Shown here: piece by piece, positions 56,844-64,000 of the stretch
Layout of the letters: every line of letters begins with the position of its first letter
How positions within the stretch are numbered: position 1 is the stretch's first letter
Assembly (NCBI GenBank): GCA_964353855.1
Contig: CAYGWX010000008.1
Coordinates: 4,955 to 68,954 of the forward strand
Reading direction: 5' to 3'
Source of the DNA: CAYGWX01 sp964353855 [NCBI: uncultured bacterium]
GTDB lineage: Bacteria; Edwardsbacteria; CAYGWX01
DNA: 64,000 nucleotides
The notes under the pieces: generated by a model
Seen by the model: only the letters and a program-made list of their open reading frames with translations
What the model was told of the DNA's origin: nothing
Database searches by the model: none
Made by a program: the position numbers and the translations under genes

Positions 56844-58985
56844 ATGCCTGCGAATGAGATGATCAATGACAGGACCGTTGCTTCACCGTTTCTGGGCAAG
56901 GTGGAGGGAGAGAAGGGAAGGCTGGATGTCGCCTTGATTCGGAAGGCCCACGCCTTTGCCCGGGAGGCGCACCAGGGGCAGTTAAGGCGTTCCGGGGAGC
57001 CCTACTTCGTGCACTGCGAGGCTGTGGCGGATATCCTCCTGGACCTTCGCCTGGATTCGGGGACCCTTACCGGAGGCCTGCTCCACGATGTCCTGGAGGA
57101 TACCGAGGCGGGCTTCGGGACTCTGAAAAAGGAGTTCGGGCCTGAGATCGCGGACCTGGTCGGGGGGGTCACCAAGATCAGCGGGCTCAAGCAGGCCGAT
57201 CTCGAGGACCAGGGTGCGGAGAACTATCGCAAGATGCTCCTGGCCGTGACCGGGGACCTCCGGATCCTCCTGATCAAGCTGGCCGACCGCCTGCACAACA
57301 TGAGGACCCTCGAGCATCTCGAACCCGAGAAGCAGCGCCGGATCGCCCAGGAGACTCAGGCGGTCTACGCCCCCCTGGCCCACCGCATCGGGATGGCCAA
57401 GATAGAATGGGAATTGGAGGACCTGTCCTTCCGTTACCTGGAGCCCGAGGCCTACGCCCACCTGGCCCAGGCGGTTGAGTCCGGGAGAACGGAGTACGAG
57501 CGGTATATTCAGGACTTCTCCGGGCATCTGGAAACGCGGCTCCGGGACGAGGACATCCCGGCGCAGGTCACCGGGAGGCTCAAGCATCTGGCCAGCATCC
57601 ACCGCAAGATGATCGCCCGAGGGAAGCCCTTGGAGGAGATCTACGATCTCATGGCCTTCCGGGTCATCGTCCAGGAGGTCCGGGATTGCTACCACGCCCT
57701 GGGGGCGGTGCACAGCCTCTTCCTGCCCGTGGTGGATCGGATCAAGGATTACATCGCCACGCCCAAATCCAACCTGTACCAGGCCCTGCACACCACGGTC
57801 ATCGGCCCCGGGGAACGCTGGGTTGAGATCCAGATCCGCACCCGGAAAATGGACTGGGTCGCCGAGGATGGGATTGCGGCGCACTGGGAATACAAGCTGG
57901 AAGGTCCCTCCGGGCCGCGCATCGTTCCGGATGAACGCGAGCAGGTGGCTTATCTCAAGCGCACCCTGGCCTGGGTCCAGGACCAGCTCGACCCCAGGGA
58001 GTTCATGGACCTCCTGAAAGTGGACCTATACCGGGGCGAGGTCTTCGCCTTCACCCCCAAAGGGGCCCTGAAGCACCTGCCCCGGGGTGCGACCTGCCTG
58101 GACTTTGCTTTCGCCGTGCACAGCGATATCGGAATGCGCACGACTGGGGTAAAGATGAACGGCAACATGGTTTCGCTCTCCCGCGAGCTCCAGAACGGGG
58201 ATGTGGTCGAAATCCTGACCGCCAAGAGCCACCATCCCTCCCGGGACTGGCTGAAACTGGTGAAGACCTCCAAGGCCAGGATCCACCTTAAGCAACACTT
58301 CCGCGCCCTGGACCGTCTAAGGAATATCGAGCAGGGCAGGGACCTGCTCGCCCGGGAGGCGAGAAAGGTTGGTTTCACCCTGCCGGACCCTGAGGAGCTC
58401 GGAAAAGTCGCCCGGGACCTGGAATTCCCGATGCTCGAGGACCTCTGGGCCGGGCTCGGAGCAGGAGACCTTACTGCGGCCAGGGTTTTGAGGCGCCTTC
58501 TCCCGAAGGAGGCGGGGGCCGAAAAGGATAAACCCATCAAGATGATGGATTCGGGGGTGAAGGTGGACGGCCTCCGGAGGGTGTGGGCCACGTTCGCCAA
58601 ATGCTGTCAGCCCCTGCCGGGAGAGAACGTCGCAGGGACCCTATCTCGCTCCCGGGGGATCGTGGTTCACCGGGAGGATTGCCCCTCCCTCAAGCAGGCC
58701 CGGGCCCAGGTCAGGGTGGAGTGGGACGGGGAATATAGTCGCAGATATCCGGTCATCGTGACCCTCGAGGCCAGGGACCATCTGGGCCTTCTGACCGAGA
58801 TCTCCAAGACGATTTCCGAGATGAACCTGAATCTTCGCAAAGTGGATATAGACTCCGGGGTCGGAAGGGCCGCGGGGAGTTTCGTGCTGGAGGTGGAAAG
58901 CCTCTCAGGCCTGGAGCGTACCCTGGAGCGGCTTCGAAAGCTGCCGGGCGTCCTGCGCGTGGAGCGCAAGCAAAAAAGACGTTGA
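56844..58985 (+). CDS. (p)ppGpp synthetase/hydrolase of RelA/SpoT type
   Basis: A 713-residue long-form Rel enzyme. The HD hydrolase domain (about 25-180) has HAFAREAHQGQLRRSGEPYF and GLLHDVLEDTEAG, so hydrolysis is likely intact. The synthetase domain has KMIARGKPLEEIYDLMAFRV and CYHALGAVHSLF; TGS follows (VFAFTPKGALKHLPRGAT), then a conserved cysteine-containing CC region (TFAKCCQPLPGENVAGTLS) and a C-terminal ACT domain (VTLEARDHLGLLTEISKTI). It controls the stringent response. ATG 56844 was chosen because the promoter's -10 ends at 56837; a longer upstream frame (from 56712) would lie before the promoter. Confidence 0.95.
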   Translation: MPANEMINDRTVASPFLGKVEGEKGRLDVALIRKAHAFAREAHQGQLRRSGEPYFVHCEAVADILLDLRLDSGTLTGGLLHDVLEDTEAGFGTLKKEFGPEIADLVGGVTKISGLKQADLEDQGAENYRKMLLAVTGDLRILLIKLADRLHNMRTLEHLEPEKQRRIAQETQAVYAPLAHRIGMAKIEWELEDLSFRYLEPEAYAHLAQAVESGRTEYERYIQDFSGHLETRLRDEDIPAQVTGRLKHLASIHRKMIARGKPLEEIYDLMAFRVIVQEVRDCYHALGAVHSLFLPVVDRIKDYIATPKSNLYQALHTTVIGPGERWVEIQIRTRKMDWVAEDGIAAHWEYKLEGPSGPRIVPDEREQVAYLKRTLAWVQDQLDPREFMDLLKVDLYRGEVFAFTPKGALKHLPRGATCLDFAFAVHSDIGMRTTGVKMNGNMVSLSRELQNGDVVEILTAKSHHPSRDWLKLVKTSKARIHLKQHFRALDRLRNIEQGRDLLAREARKVGFTLPDPEELGKVARDLEFPMLEDLWAGLGAGDLTAARVLRRLLPKEAGAEKDKPIKMMDSGVKVDGLRRVWATFAKCCQPLPGENVAGTLSRSRGIVVHREDCPSLKQARAQVRVEWDGEYSRRYPVIVTLEARDHLGLLTEISKTISEMNLNLRKVDIDSGVGRAAGSFVLEVESLSGLERTLERLRKLPGVLRVERKQKRR

Positions 58986-59010
58986 AATAAAACCCGGAGT
59001 ATGATATGAT
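58982..59010 (+). promoter_or_regulatory. Promoter of the outer-membrane protein genes, overlapping relA stop
   Basis: TTGAAA, 17 bases, TATGAT (59005-59010). Confidence 0.7.
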
Positions 59011-59066
59011 AGTTAGTTTAGAAAATAGGTGTTGAACCAACTACGTCTCGAAAGGAGGAACCTCAG

Positions 59067-59576
59067 ATGGTGAAGACTCTTGGCATCGTTGCGTTGACCG
59101 TCCTGGCCCTCGTTTCCCTGGCCCAGGCCGGGGGGGTCAGCCTGGGGATCAAAGCGGGTTTTGCCGATCCAGGCGGTCTTGCATTAGGTGGCTTAGTTCG
59201 CGGGACTCTCACTCCTAATTGGAGAATCGAGGGTAGTTTGGAGTACTTCGGAGAGGACTTCTGGCGCGACGTCTCGATTAACGGCACGGGTGCTTACGAG
59301 TTTCCTGTTTCAGGTACAGTCCAACCTTACCTTGGTTTCGGGGCTGGCGCCCACATTTTTTCCTGGGAGGAAGGTTTGCACTATTGGCATGGGCATGACG
59401 ACTATTTCGCGAGCCATTCGCATACCTACTTGGGGTTACATCTCCTCGGTGGTGCCGATTTCGAGATCAGCAAGCAGACAAAGATCATTACCGAGATAAA
59501 ATACATTATTATCACAGATCACGACGGAGCGGATGCCCTGACCATCACCGGCGGGGTGGCCTTCAAGCTGAAATAG
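59067..59576 (+). CDS. Small outer-membrane beta-barrel protein
   Basis: A 169-residue protein with a signal peptide (IVALTVLALVSLAQAG) and strands typical of an eight-stranded OmpW/OmpX-like barrel (GVSLGIKAGFADPGG, WRIEGSLEYFGEDFW, VQPYLGFGAGAHIF, GLHLLGGADFEISK, TITGGVAFKLK). A His/Asp-rich stretch (HYWHGHDDYFASHSHTY near 108-124) is unusual and could bind metal. AAAGGAGG precedes ATG. Followed after 22 bases by the PorV-like gene. Confidence 0.8.
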   Translation: MVKTLGIVALTVLALVSLAQAGGVSLGIKAGFADPGGLALGGLVRGTLTPNWRIEGSLEYFGEDFWRDVSINGTGAYEFPVSGTVQPYLGFGAGAHIFSWEEGLHYWHGHDDYFASHSHTYLGLHLLGGADFEISKQTKIITEIKYIIITDHDGADALTITGGVAFKLK

Positions 59577-59598
59577 CATCAAACGTTAAAGGAAAATA

Positions 59599-60549
59599 AT
59601 GATGAAGAGAGTCGTACTAATGATCGCCTGTACCCTTGTCCTGATTACAGGGTCCTGGGCCGGAATCGATTCCAATGCCGGCACGGCGAGCTTCGCGTTT
59701 CTGAAGATCGGGGCCGGGGCCCGACCCGTGGCCCTGGGCGGGGCCTATGTGGGCGTGGCCGAGGGTGCGAACGGCCTGTACTGGAACCCCGGAGCCCTCA
59801 CCCGGATGCCCGGCCGGGAGTTCTCGGCCACTTACATGAATTACCTCGTGGGCATGCAGTCGGGGTATGTGGCCTATGCCCAGCCCTGGAGAAAGAACGC
59901 GAGTTTCGGGGTCTCGGTGAACTACCTGAACGGCGGCCAGGTCCAGGAGACCACCCTGGATAATCCCACCGGGGTGGGCCTGCCCAAGTTCAGCCCCGGC
60001 GACATCGCCCTGGAGTGGGCCTATGCTCAGGCTCTTTCTCCCTCTCTCTCCCTCGGGGCGGGGGTCAAGATGGTCCGCGAATCGATCAAGAACTACTCCG
60101 CGATGGGTTTCGCCCTCGACCTGGGGGCGTTCTATCAGCCCCATATCAAAGGTCTGACGCTGGGCGCCTCCCTTTCCAATCTCGGCAAGAAGACCAAGGC
60201 CTTCATCAGCGAAAAGGAGCCTCTCCCGATGGTCTTCCGGGCTGGCCTGGGCTACCGCGTTCCAAGATTCAAGGACAAGGTCCTCCTGGCCCTGGAGGCC
60301 GACAAGCCCTCGGATAACAAGTTCAATCTTCACCTCGGAAGCGAGGTCGGAATCCACAAATACGCCAGCCTGCGCGCGGGATACGCCTCCACCGGAGGGG
60401 ACCTCAGGACGGGCTCGGACACGGACTGGCTGGGCGGGCTCTCCTTCGGCCTCGGGACGCATTACAAGAGCTACCAGATGGATTACGCCTTCACGCCCTA
60501 TGTGCAACTGGGCAACGCCCACCGGGTTTCCCTCTCGGCGCGATTTTAA
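59599..60549 (+). CDS. PorV/PorQ-family (UPF0164-like) outer-membrane protein
   Basis: A 316-residue protein with signal peptide (LVLITGSWAG) and the family opening GTASFAFLKIGAGARPVALGGAYVGVAEGANGLYWNPG, then barrel strands to a C-terminal Phe (VSLSARF). PorV-like proteins are outer-membrane parts or accessories of type IX secretion, which fits the six secreted proteins with FlgD/T9SS-like C-termini in this window. No porK-N or sov genes are present here, so the full machine must be elsewhere if it exists. Confidence 0.88.
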   Translation: MMKRVVLMIACTLVLITGSWAGIDSNAGTASFAFLKIGAGARPVALGGAYVGVAEGANGLYWNPGALTRMPGREFSATYMNYLVGMQSGYVAYAQPWRKNASFGVSVNYLNGGQVQETTLDNPTGVGLPKFSPGDIALEWAYAQALSPSLSLGAGVKMVRESIKNYSAMGFALDLGAFYQPHIKGLTLGASLSNLGKKTKAFISEKEPLPMVFRAGLGYRVPRFKDKVLLALEADKPSDNKFNLHLGSEVGIHKYASLRAGYASTGGDLRTGSDTDWLGGLSFGLGTHYKSYQMDYAFTPYVQLGNAHRVSLSARF

Positions 60550-60567
60550 GGCCTGATGGCTTTCTGG

Positions 60568-60600
60568 GGACGCATCCCTTTAAGAAAGGGGATGCGTCTC
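60568..60600 (+). terminator. Hairpin terminator after the PorV-like gene
   Basis: GACGCATCCCTTT-AAG-AAAGGGGATGCGTC followed by TCTTAGTTTG. Confidence 0.7.
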
Positions 60601-60623
60601 TTAGTTTGAGGCCGGAGGTTTCC

Positions 60624-61709
60624 TTGAGGCCCCCCTTTGAAGCCGTTTCACGAAAGCTTCTCGCTTGGGGCTCCGGCCGGCGGGAGGATCTTCCCTGGCG
60701 CCGGACCCGCGACCCTTACCGCATCCTGGTCTCGGAAATCATGCTCCAGCAGACTCAGGTCGCGACGGTCATCCCGTACTACCACCAATTCCTGAAAGCC
60801 TTTCCCACCTTGCGGTCTCTGGCCAAGGCCCCCCTGGACAAGGTGCTGAAAGCCTGGGAGGGCCTGGGATATTACGGCCGGGCGAGGAACCTGAGCCGTC
60901 TGGCCCGGGAGGTCATCCGGAACGACGGCGGATGTTTGCCCGCATCCTATGAAGGATGGAGGCGGTTGCCCGGCATCGGAGATTACACCGCCGGGGCCAT
61001 GGCCAGTTTCGCCTTCGGGCAGGATGTGCCTGCTCTGGATGGGAACGCCATCCGGGTTATCACCCGGCTTTTCGGGATCGAGCGGGACCCTGCGACCAGC
61101 CCGGTTAAGAAGGAACTGAGGACTATAGCCCAAGGGCTCATTCCTTTCGGGCAGGGACGCAGGGTCAACCTGGCCCTGATGGATCTGGGCGCGACGGTCT
61201 GTCTTCCAAGGGCTCCGCGCTGCGGGGAATGCCCGCTGCGGAGAAACTGCACAGGCTATAAGAAGGGGATTCAGAACAGGCTACCGGTCCGGAGCGGGAG
61301 GAAACCGATACCGAGCGTTCTGGCGGTCATCGGGGTCATCCGAAAGAACGGGAGGGTTTTGATTGCCAGGCGTCCGGCCAGGGGTCTGCTCGGTGGGCTT
61401 TGGGAGTTTCCGGGAGGGAAGCCAAGGCCCGGGGAGTCCCTCCAGGAAGCCCTCAAACGGGAGGTCCGGGAGGAGACCGGCATAAAAGTCTCGGTCCGGA
61501 AACCCCTTATGGTTGTAAAACATGCCTATTCCCATTTCCGGGTCGAGCTCCATGCCTTCCTTTGTGATTTCAAGAGGGGAATGTCTAAGCCTTTGGGGTG
61601 TGACGACTTAAAATGGGTCGCTCTCGGCCGGTTCAGGGATTATCCTTTTCCCAAAGCAAACCAGGTTATCATTTCCAGGCTTTTCTTGAGAAAAGCGTTA
61701 AACCTTTGA
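60624..61709 (+). CDS. mutY: A/G-specific adenine DNA glycosylase MutY
   Basis: A 361-residue base-excision enzyme removing A opposite 8-oxoguanine. HhH-GPD region: SEIMLQQTQVATVIPYYHQF, GLGYYGRARNLSRLA, LPGIGDYTAGAMASFAFG and DGNAIRVITRLFGI. The iron-sulfur ligands are C-X6-C-X2-C-X5-C (CLPRAPRCGECPLRRNC). The C-terminal NUDIX-like domain has RPARGLLGGLWEFPGGK and ALKREVREETG, used for 8-oxoG recognition. TTG 60624 has GGAGG five bases before; an earlier TTG at 60606 is possible. Confidence 0.95.
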   Translation: MRPPFEAVSRKLLAWGSGRREDLPWRRTRDPYRILVSEIMLQQTQVATVIPYYHQFLKAFPTLRSLAKAPLDKVLKAWEGLGYYGRARNLSRLAREVIRNDGGCLPASYEGWRRLPGIGDYTAGAMASFAFGQDVPALDGNAIRVITRLFGIERDPATSPVKKELRTIAQGLIPFGQGRRVNLALMDLGATVCLPRAPRCGECPLRRNCTGYKKGIQNRLPVRSGRKPIPSVLAVIGVIRKNGRVLIARRPARGLLGGLWEFPGGKPRPGESLQEALKREVREETGIKVSVRKPLMVVKHAYSHFRVELHAFLCDFKRGMSKPLGCDDLKWVALGRFRDYPFPKANQVIISRLFLRKALNL

Positions 61710-61730
61710 GCCCCTTTTTTGTCTAAGGGT

Positions 61731-62303
61731 ATGGAGATGAAAGGCGTAAGTCCTTCGTGGCAGGCGGACTTGGCCCTCGTGGAGCGGTTCAAGGCCGGGG
61801 ACGAGGGAGCCTTCAACGAGATCGTCCGGACCAACCAGAAGAAGATATACTTCCTCTGCCTCCGGATGCTCAAGACCCACGAGGACGCCGCGGATCTTTC
61901 CCAGGAGACCTTCCTTCGCGCCTACCGCGCCTTGAGGAAGTTCGACGGGCGCTCCGGGCTATACACCTGGCTCTACCGCATTGCCGTGAACCTCTGCCTT
62001 AACCAGGTGAAGAAGCCCAGGAGCCTGTCCCTGGACGACGAGGAGGCCCGGGAGGTAGAGGCCCCGGAGCAGGATGGTCCCGAGGAGGCCTTGGTCCGGA
62101 CCCAGATCGGAGAGGCGATTGCCAGGGCCGTGGAGGTCCTGCCTCCGAGACAGAAGGCGGTCTTCATCCTGCGCACCAACGAAGGCTTGTCCCACGAAGA
62201 GATTGCCCGGACCATCAATCGTTCCGTGGGCGCTGTCAAGGCGACCTACTTCCAGGCGGTGCGCAAGCTGAGAGAGAGCTTGAGGGAAATCAAGGATTTT
62301 TGA
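61731..62303 (+). CDS. ECF RNA polymerase sigma factor (RpoE-like)
   Basis: A 190-residue ECF sigma factor. Region 2: FKAGDEGAFNEIVRTNQKKI, DAADLSQETFLRAYRALRKF, YTWLYRIAVNLCLNQVK. Region 4: LPPRQKAVFILRTNEGLSHEEIA, then RSVGAVKATYFQAVRKLRE. ATG 61731 or 61737 is the start; an upstream TTG (61719) is less likely. It is followed by its probable anti-sigma factor and a Spy-like chaperone, the arrangement of an envelope-stress response. Confidence 0.93.
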   Translation: MEMKGVSPSWQADLALVERFKAGDEGAFNEIVRTNQKKIYFLCLRMLKTHEDAADLSQETFLRAYRALRKFDGRSGLYTWLYRIAVNLCLNQVKKPRSLSLDDEEAREVEAPEQDGPEEALVRTQIGEAIARAVEVLPPRQKAVFILRTNEGLSHEEIARTINRSVGAVKATYFQAVRKLRESLREIKDF

Positions 62304-62385
62304 GGATCCCTGCACCGGATGGCCGATAAACCTTTTCCGCCATCAAGCTGTCTAACCAAACGAAACGCCTAACGGTTTTAATAAG

Positions 62386-63024
62386 ATGAAATGCAGAGAC
62401 TGTCGGGATAAATTGATCGAGTACATCGACGGCACCCTCCCCCCGGAGGAGGCCCAGCCCGTTCAAGCCCATCTGGCCGGCTGTCCCGCCTGCCGGAAGG
62501 AAGAGGATGTCCTCCTGGCGGTCCTGAGCGAGGCCCGGGCTCCGCTTCCCGAGCCCGGCGAACTCTTCTGGATCAACTTCCTTCCAGAGGTGAGGGGGAG
62601 GATCGCCCTGCGTCCGGAGCCCTGGTTTGCGACCCTGTTCAAGCCCGCGGTGGGATGGGGAAGCCTCAGTCTGGCCACCCTCATGCTTCTCGCCGGGATT
62701 CTGGTCTGGCGGATGGCCCCGATCCGGGAGGGGGCTCCCTCGTACTCCAAGGCGACCGCGGACTACCTCTCCTACGAGATCGGCTATCCCCTGGATGACC
62801 ACCTGGCACAGGTTGTGGAGACCAGCACGGACAAGACCGAGTCCAGGCACAAGGTCTTCGAGAAGCTCTCCCCCCAGGGGGAGCAAGGCCAAGGCTCGCA
62901 GGTTCAACCGGGTGACGCTGAGGAATTGGATAACCTCCTCGAGGGGCTCACCCCGGAGCAGAAGAAGGCCCTGGATCAGAAAATCAAGGAATTGGAACAG
63001 AAAGCTAATGTCAAGGAGGCGTGA
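62386..63024 (+). CDS. Zinc-finger (zf-HC2) anti-sigma factor
   Basis: A 212-residue membrane protein. The N-terminus carries the ZAS motif: CRDCRDKLIEYIDG and later HLAGCPACRKEED (H-X3-C-X2-C), binding zinc and the sigma factor. A single membrane helix follows near residue 87-110 (LSLATLMLLAGILVWRM). The C-terminal part is periplasmic and charged (LTPEQKKALDQKIKELEQK). It directly follows the ECF sigma gene and its stop is two bases before the next start. Confidence 0.9.
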   Translation: MKCRDCRDKLIEYIDGTLPPEEAQPVQAHLAGCPACRKEEDVLLAVLSEARAPLPEPGELFWINFLPEVRGRIALRPEPWFATLFKPAVGWGSLSLATLMLLAGILVWRMAPIREGAPSYSKATADYLSYEIGYPLDDHLAQVVETSTDKTESRHKVFEKLSPQGEQGQGSQVQPGDAEELDNLLEGLTPEQKKALDQKIKELEQKANVKEA

Positions 63025-63025
63025 A

Positions 63026-63589
63026 ATGACGAGGAAAAATGTTTTACTCATCATGCTTGCTGCGGGATTGATACTCCCCTCTCTCGTTCAGGCCCAGATG
63101 CAGAGGGGCAACCCGGGGATGAGGCGCGAGGGGATGAGGCAGCAGCGCATGGAACGGCTCAAGGACACCCGGGATATGATCGAGGATCTGCGCATCGTGC
63201 GCCTGACCAAGGAGCTCAACCTGAACGACCAGCAGCTGGCCAAGTTTCTGCCCAAGATGCGCGAGATAGAGGCCTCCCGCCGGGAGTTTCACCAGAAACG
63301 GATGGGTCTGATCAAGGATATGGACGATCTCTTGGGGCGTAAGGCTTCCGAGAAGGACCTCCAGGCCAAGCTCTCCGAGATGGAGCGGCTGGAGAGCGAT
63401 TTTCAATCCAAGGAGCGCGAGACCCGCAGGGAGCTGCTCGGACAGCTGTCCGTGGAGCAGCAGGCCCGTTTCTTTGTGTTTCAGGAGAAGTTCGAGCGCG
63501 AGATCCGGGAGTTAATCCGTAACATCAAAGGTGGTGGGCAGCCCGGCATGGGGCCCGGCATGGGTCCGCCGCCCAACCCGGGACCTTAG
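63026..63589 (+). CDS. Periplasmic Spy/CpxP-like protein
   Basis: A 187-residue protein with signal peptide (VLLIMLAAGLILPSLVQA) and long helices: LTKELNLNDQQLAKFLPKMR and QLSVEQQARFFVFQEKFERE, with LTxxQ-like spacing as in Spy/CpxP chaperones. The C-terminus is Gly/Met/Pro-rich (GQPGMGPGMGPPPNPGP). ATG 63026 has AAGGAGG before it. Third gene of the sigma/anti-sigma operon; it probably counters envelope damage and may feed back on the regulator. Metal binding through methionines is possible. Confidence 0.8.
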   Translation: MTRKNVLLIMLAAGLILPSLVQAQMQRGNPGMRREGMRQQRMERLKDTRDMIEDLRIVRLTKELNLNDQQLAKFLPKMREIEASRREFHQKRMGLIKDMDDLLGRKASEKDLQAKLSEMERLESDFQSKERETRRELLGQLSVEQQARFFVFQEKFEREIRELIRNIKGGGQPGMGPGMGPPPNPGP

Positions 63590-63620
63590 AGGCTCCAAAG
63601 CTTTTCCGGCTGCTCCCTTT

Positions 63621-63651
63621 TCGCCCCGCTCTTGTTCATTCGGCGGGGCGA
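63621..63651 (+). terminator. Hairpin terminator after the Spy-like gene
   Basis: TCGCCCCGC and GCGGGGCGA around TCTTGTTCATTCG, followed by ATTATT. Confidence 0.65.
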
Positions 63652-63666
63652 ATTATTGATAAGGCC

Positions 63667-63963
63667 GTCATTCCCATGAAGATGGGAATCCAGGGTCCTT
63701 AGAGGGGGTCATTGCGAGCGAAGCGCGGCAATCTCGTCCTTCTTTCCAATGGTGATCACCCCCAAGCCTCGTCATGCTGAACTCGTTTCAGCATCTCGTC
63801 GTTGGTCTTTAATTCCGCGCTCCGCATTGAGAAGGGCCGTCATTCCCGTTGGAGCGTAGCGTAAATCCCGATCTATCGGGACGGGGCCTGCCCCGGTTGG
63901 AGGGTAGCGGAAATCCCGATTTATCGGGGCAGGCATTAGGCCGGGGGCGGGAATCCAGTGTCT
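63667..63963. repeat. Cluster of palindromic repeat elements
   Basis: Four families are packed here. (a) GTCATTCCC-N-GGGAATCCAG at 63667. (b) TCATTGCGAGCGAAGC / GCAATCTCGTC at 63708. (c) GTCATGCTGAA-TTCAGCATCTCG at 63772. (a') another GTCATTCCCG...CGGGAATCCAG pair at 63838-63958 whose arms are pushed apart by two copies of TTGGAGxGTAGCGxAAATCC with CCCGATYTATCGGG stems. Such palindromes recur in many bacterial genomes and type (a) resembles the ATTCCC/GGGAAT dRS3 repeat of Neisseria. No gene is present. Confidence 0.8.
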
Positions 63964-64000
63964 TCGTTTTGCCGTTCAATTCGAAATCCGCAATCCGAAA
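63964..64000. repeat. Quasi-repeat patch GAAATCCGCAATCCGAAA at window end
   Basis: Words TTCGAAATCC, GCAATCCG repeat in short period, like those at 8627 and 9764. Truncated by the window edge. Confidence 0.5.

Overview
The window is a GC-rich bacterial chromosome segment with 49 genes I can support, plus one orphan gene fragment and one doubtful repeat frame. No rRNA, tRNA, transposase, integrase or CRISPR array was seen. The cell is Gram-negative in plan: there are outer-membrane barrels, lipoproteins, TonB-receptor-like and PorV-like proteins, and six secreted proteins ending in FlgD/T9SS-like C-terminal domains. That mix, with multihaem cytochromes, HD-GYP regulators and many TPR proteins, suggests an uncultivated lineage in or near the FCB group (candidate phyla of the TA06/Edwardsbacteria/WOR-3/Eisenbacteria kind). 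The lineage is an inference, not something the sequence proves.

Layout. 0-8.6 kb: the end of an acyl-CoA dehydrogenase, mscL, a flavin-binding PNPOx-like protein with a flavodiiron protein, and a branched-chain amino-acid ABC transporter whose livM and livG are separated by an AT-rich foreign-looking gene. 8.6-20.3 kb: an HD-GYP regulator, smc, a small promoter-terminator transcript with a 21-bp minisatellite, a seven-repeat secreted protein, ftsY, mtnA, a barrel protein and hutH. 20.3-25.3 kb (minus strand): a beta-helix protein, an ECF-like sigma factor, a GNAT enzyme, a small secreted protein and an aminotransferase. The sigma factor gene and the beta-helix gene carry the same TGTCACA/CGTCTAAG promoter, so a small regulon is visible.

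26.2-31.7 kb is the most unusual part: an AT-rich three-gene island with a DNA methyltransferase, a protein kinase fused to a P-loop ATPase, and a two-domain Rossmann-like protein with CARF-reminiscent motifs. It has its own promoter and an 11-bp-periodic repeat array upstream. I know no named anti-phage system with this composition, so it is the best candidate for a new system.

31.8-45.4 kb: a protein of unknown function and three TPR paralogues, then hutU, hutI and a fused formimidoyltransferase-cyclodeaminase, which with hutH complete histidine breakdown to glutamate. Two long TPR proteins around an ExeA-like ATPase and a second HD-GYP regulator follow. 46-56.6 kb: a 14-repeat secreted protein, an outer-membrane barrel with 12-haem and about 14-haem cytochromes (a likely electron conduit), an AraC-type regulator, a BNR-like secreted protein, an orphan copy of the cytochrome gene 3' end, and two secreted proteins with a CX3CH motif. 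56.8-63.6 kb: relA/spoT, two outer-membrane proteins (one PorV-like), mutY, and a sigma/anti-sigma/Spy-like operon. The last 400 bases are packed with palindromic repeats.

Many promoters fit TTGACA-N17/18-TATAAT. In two of them the start ATG follows the -10 box by exactly six bases, which suggests leaderless mRNAs.
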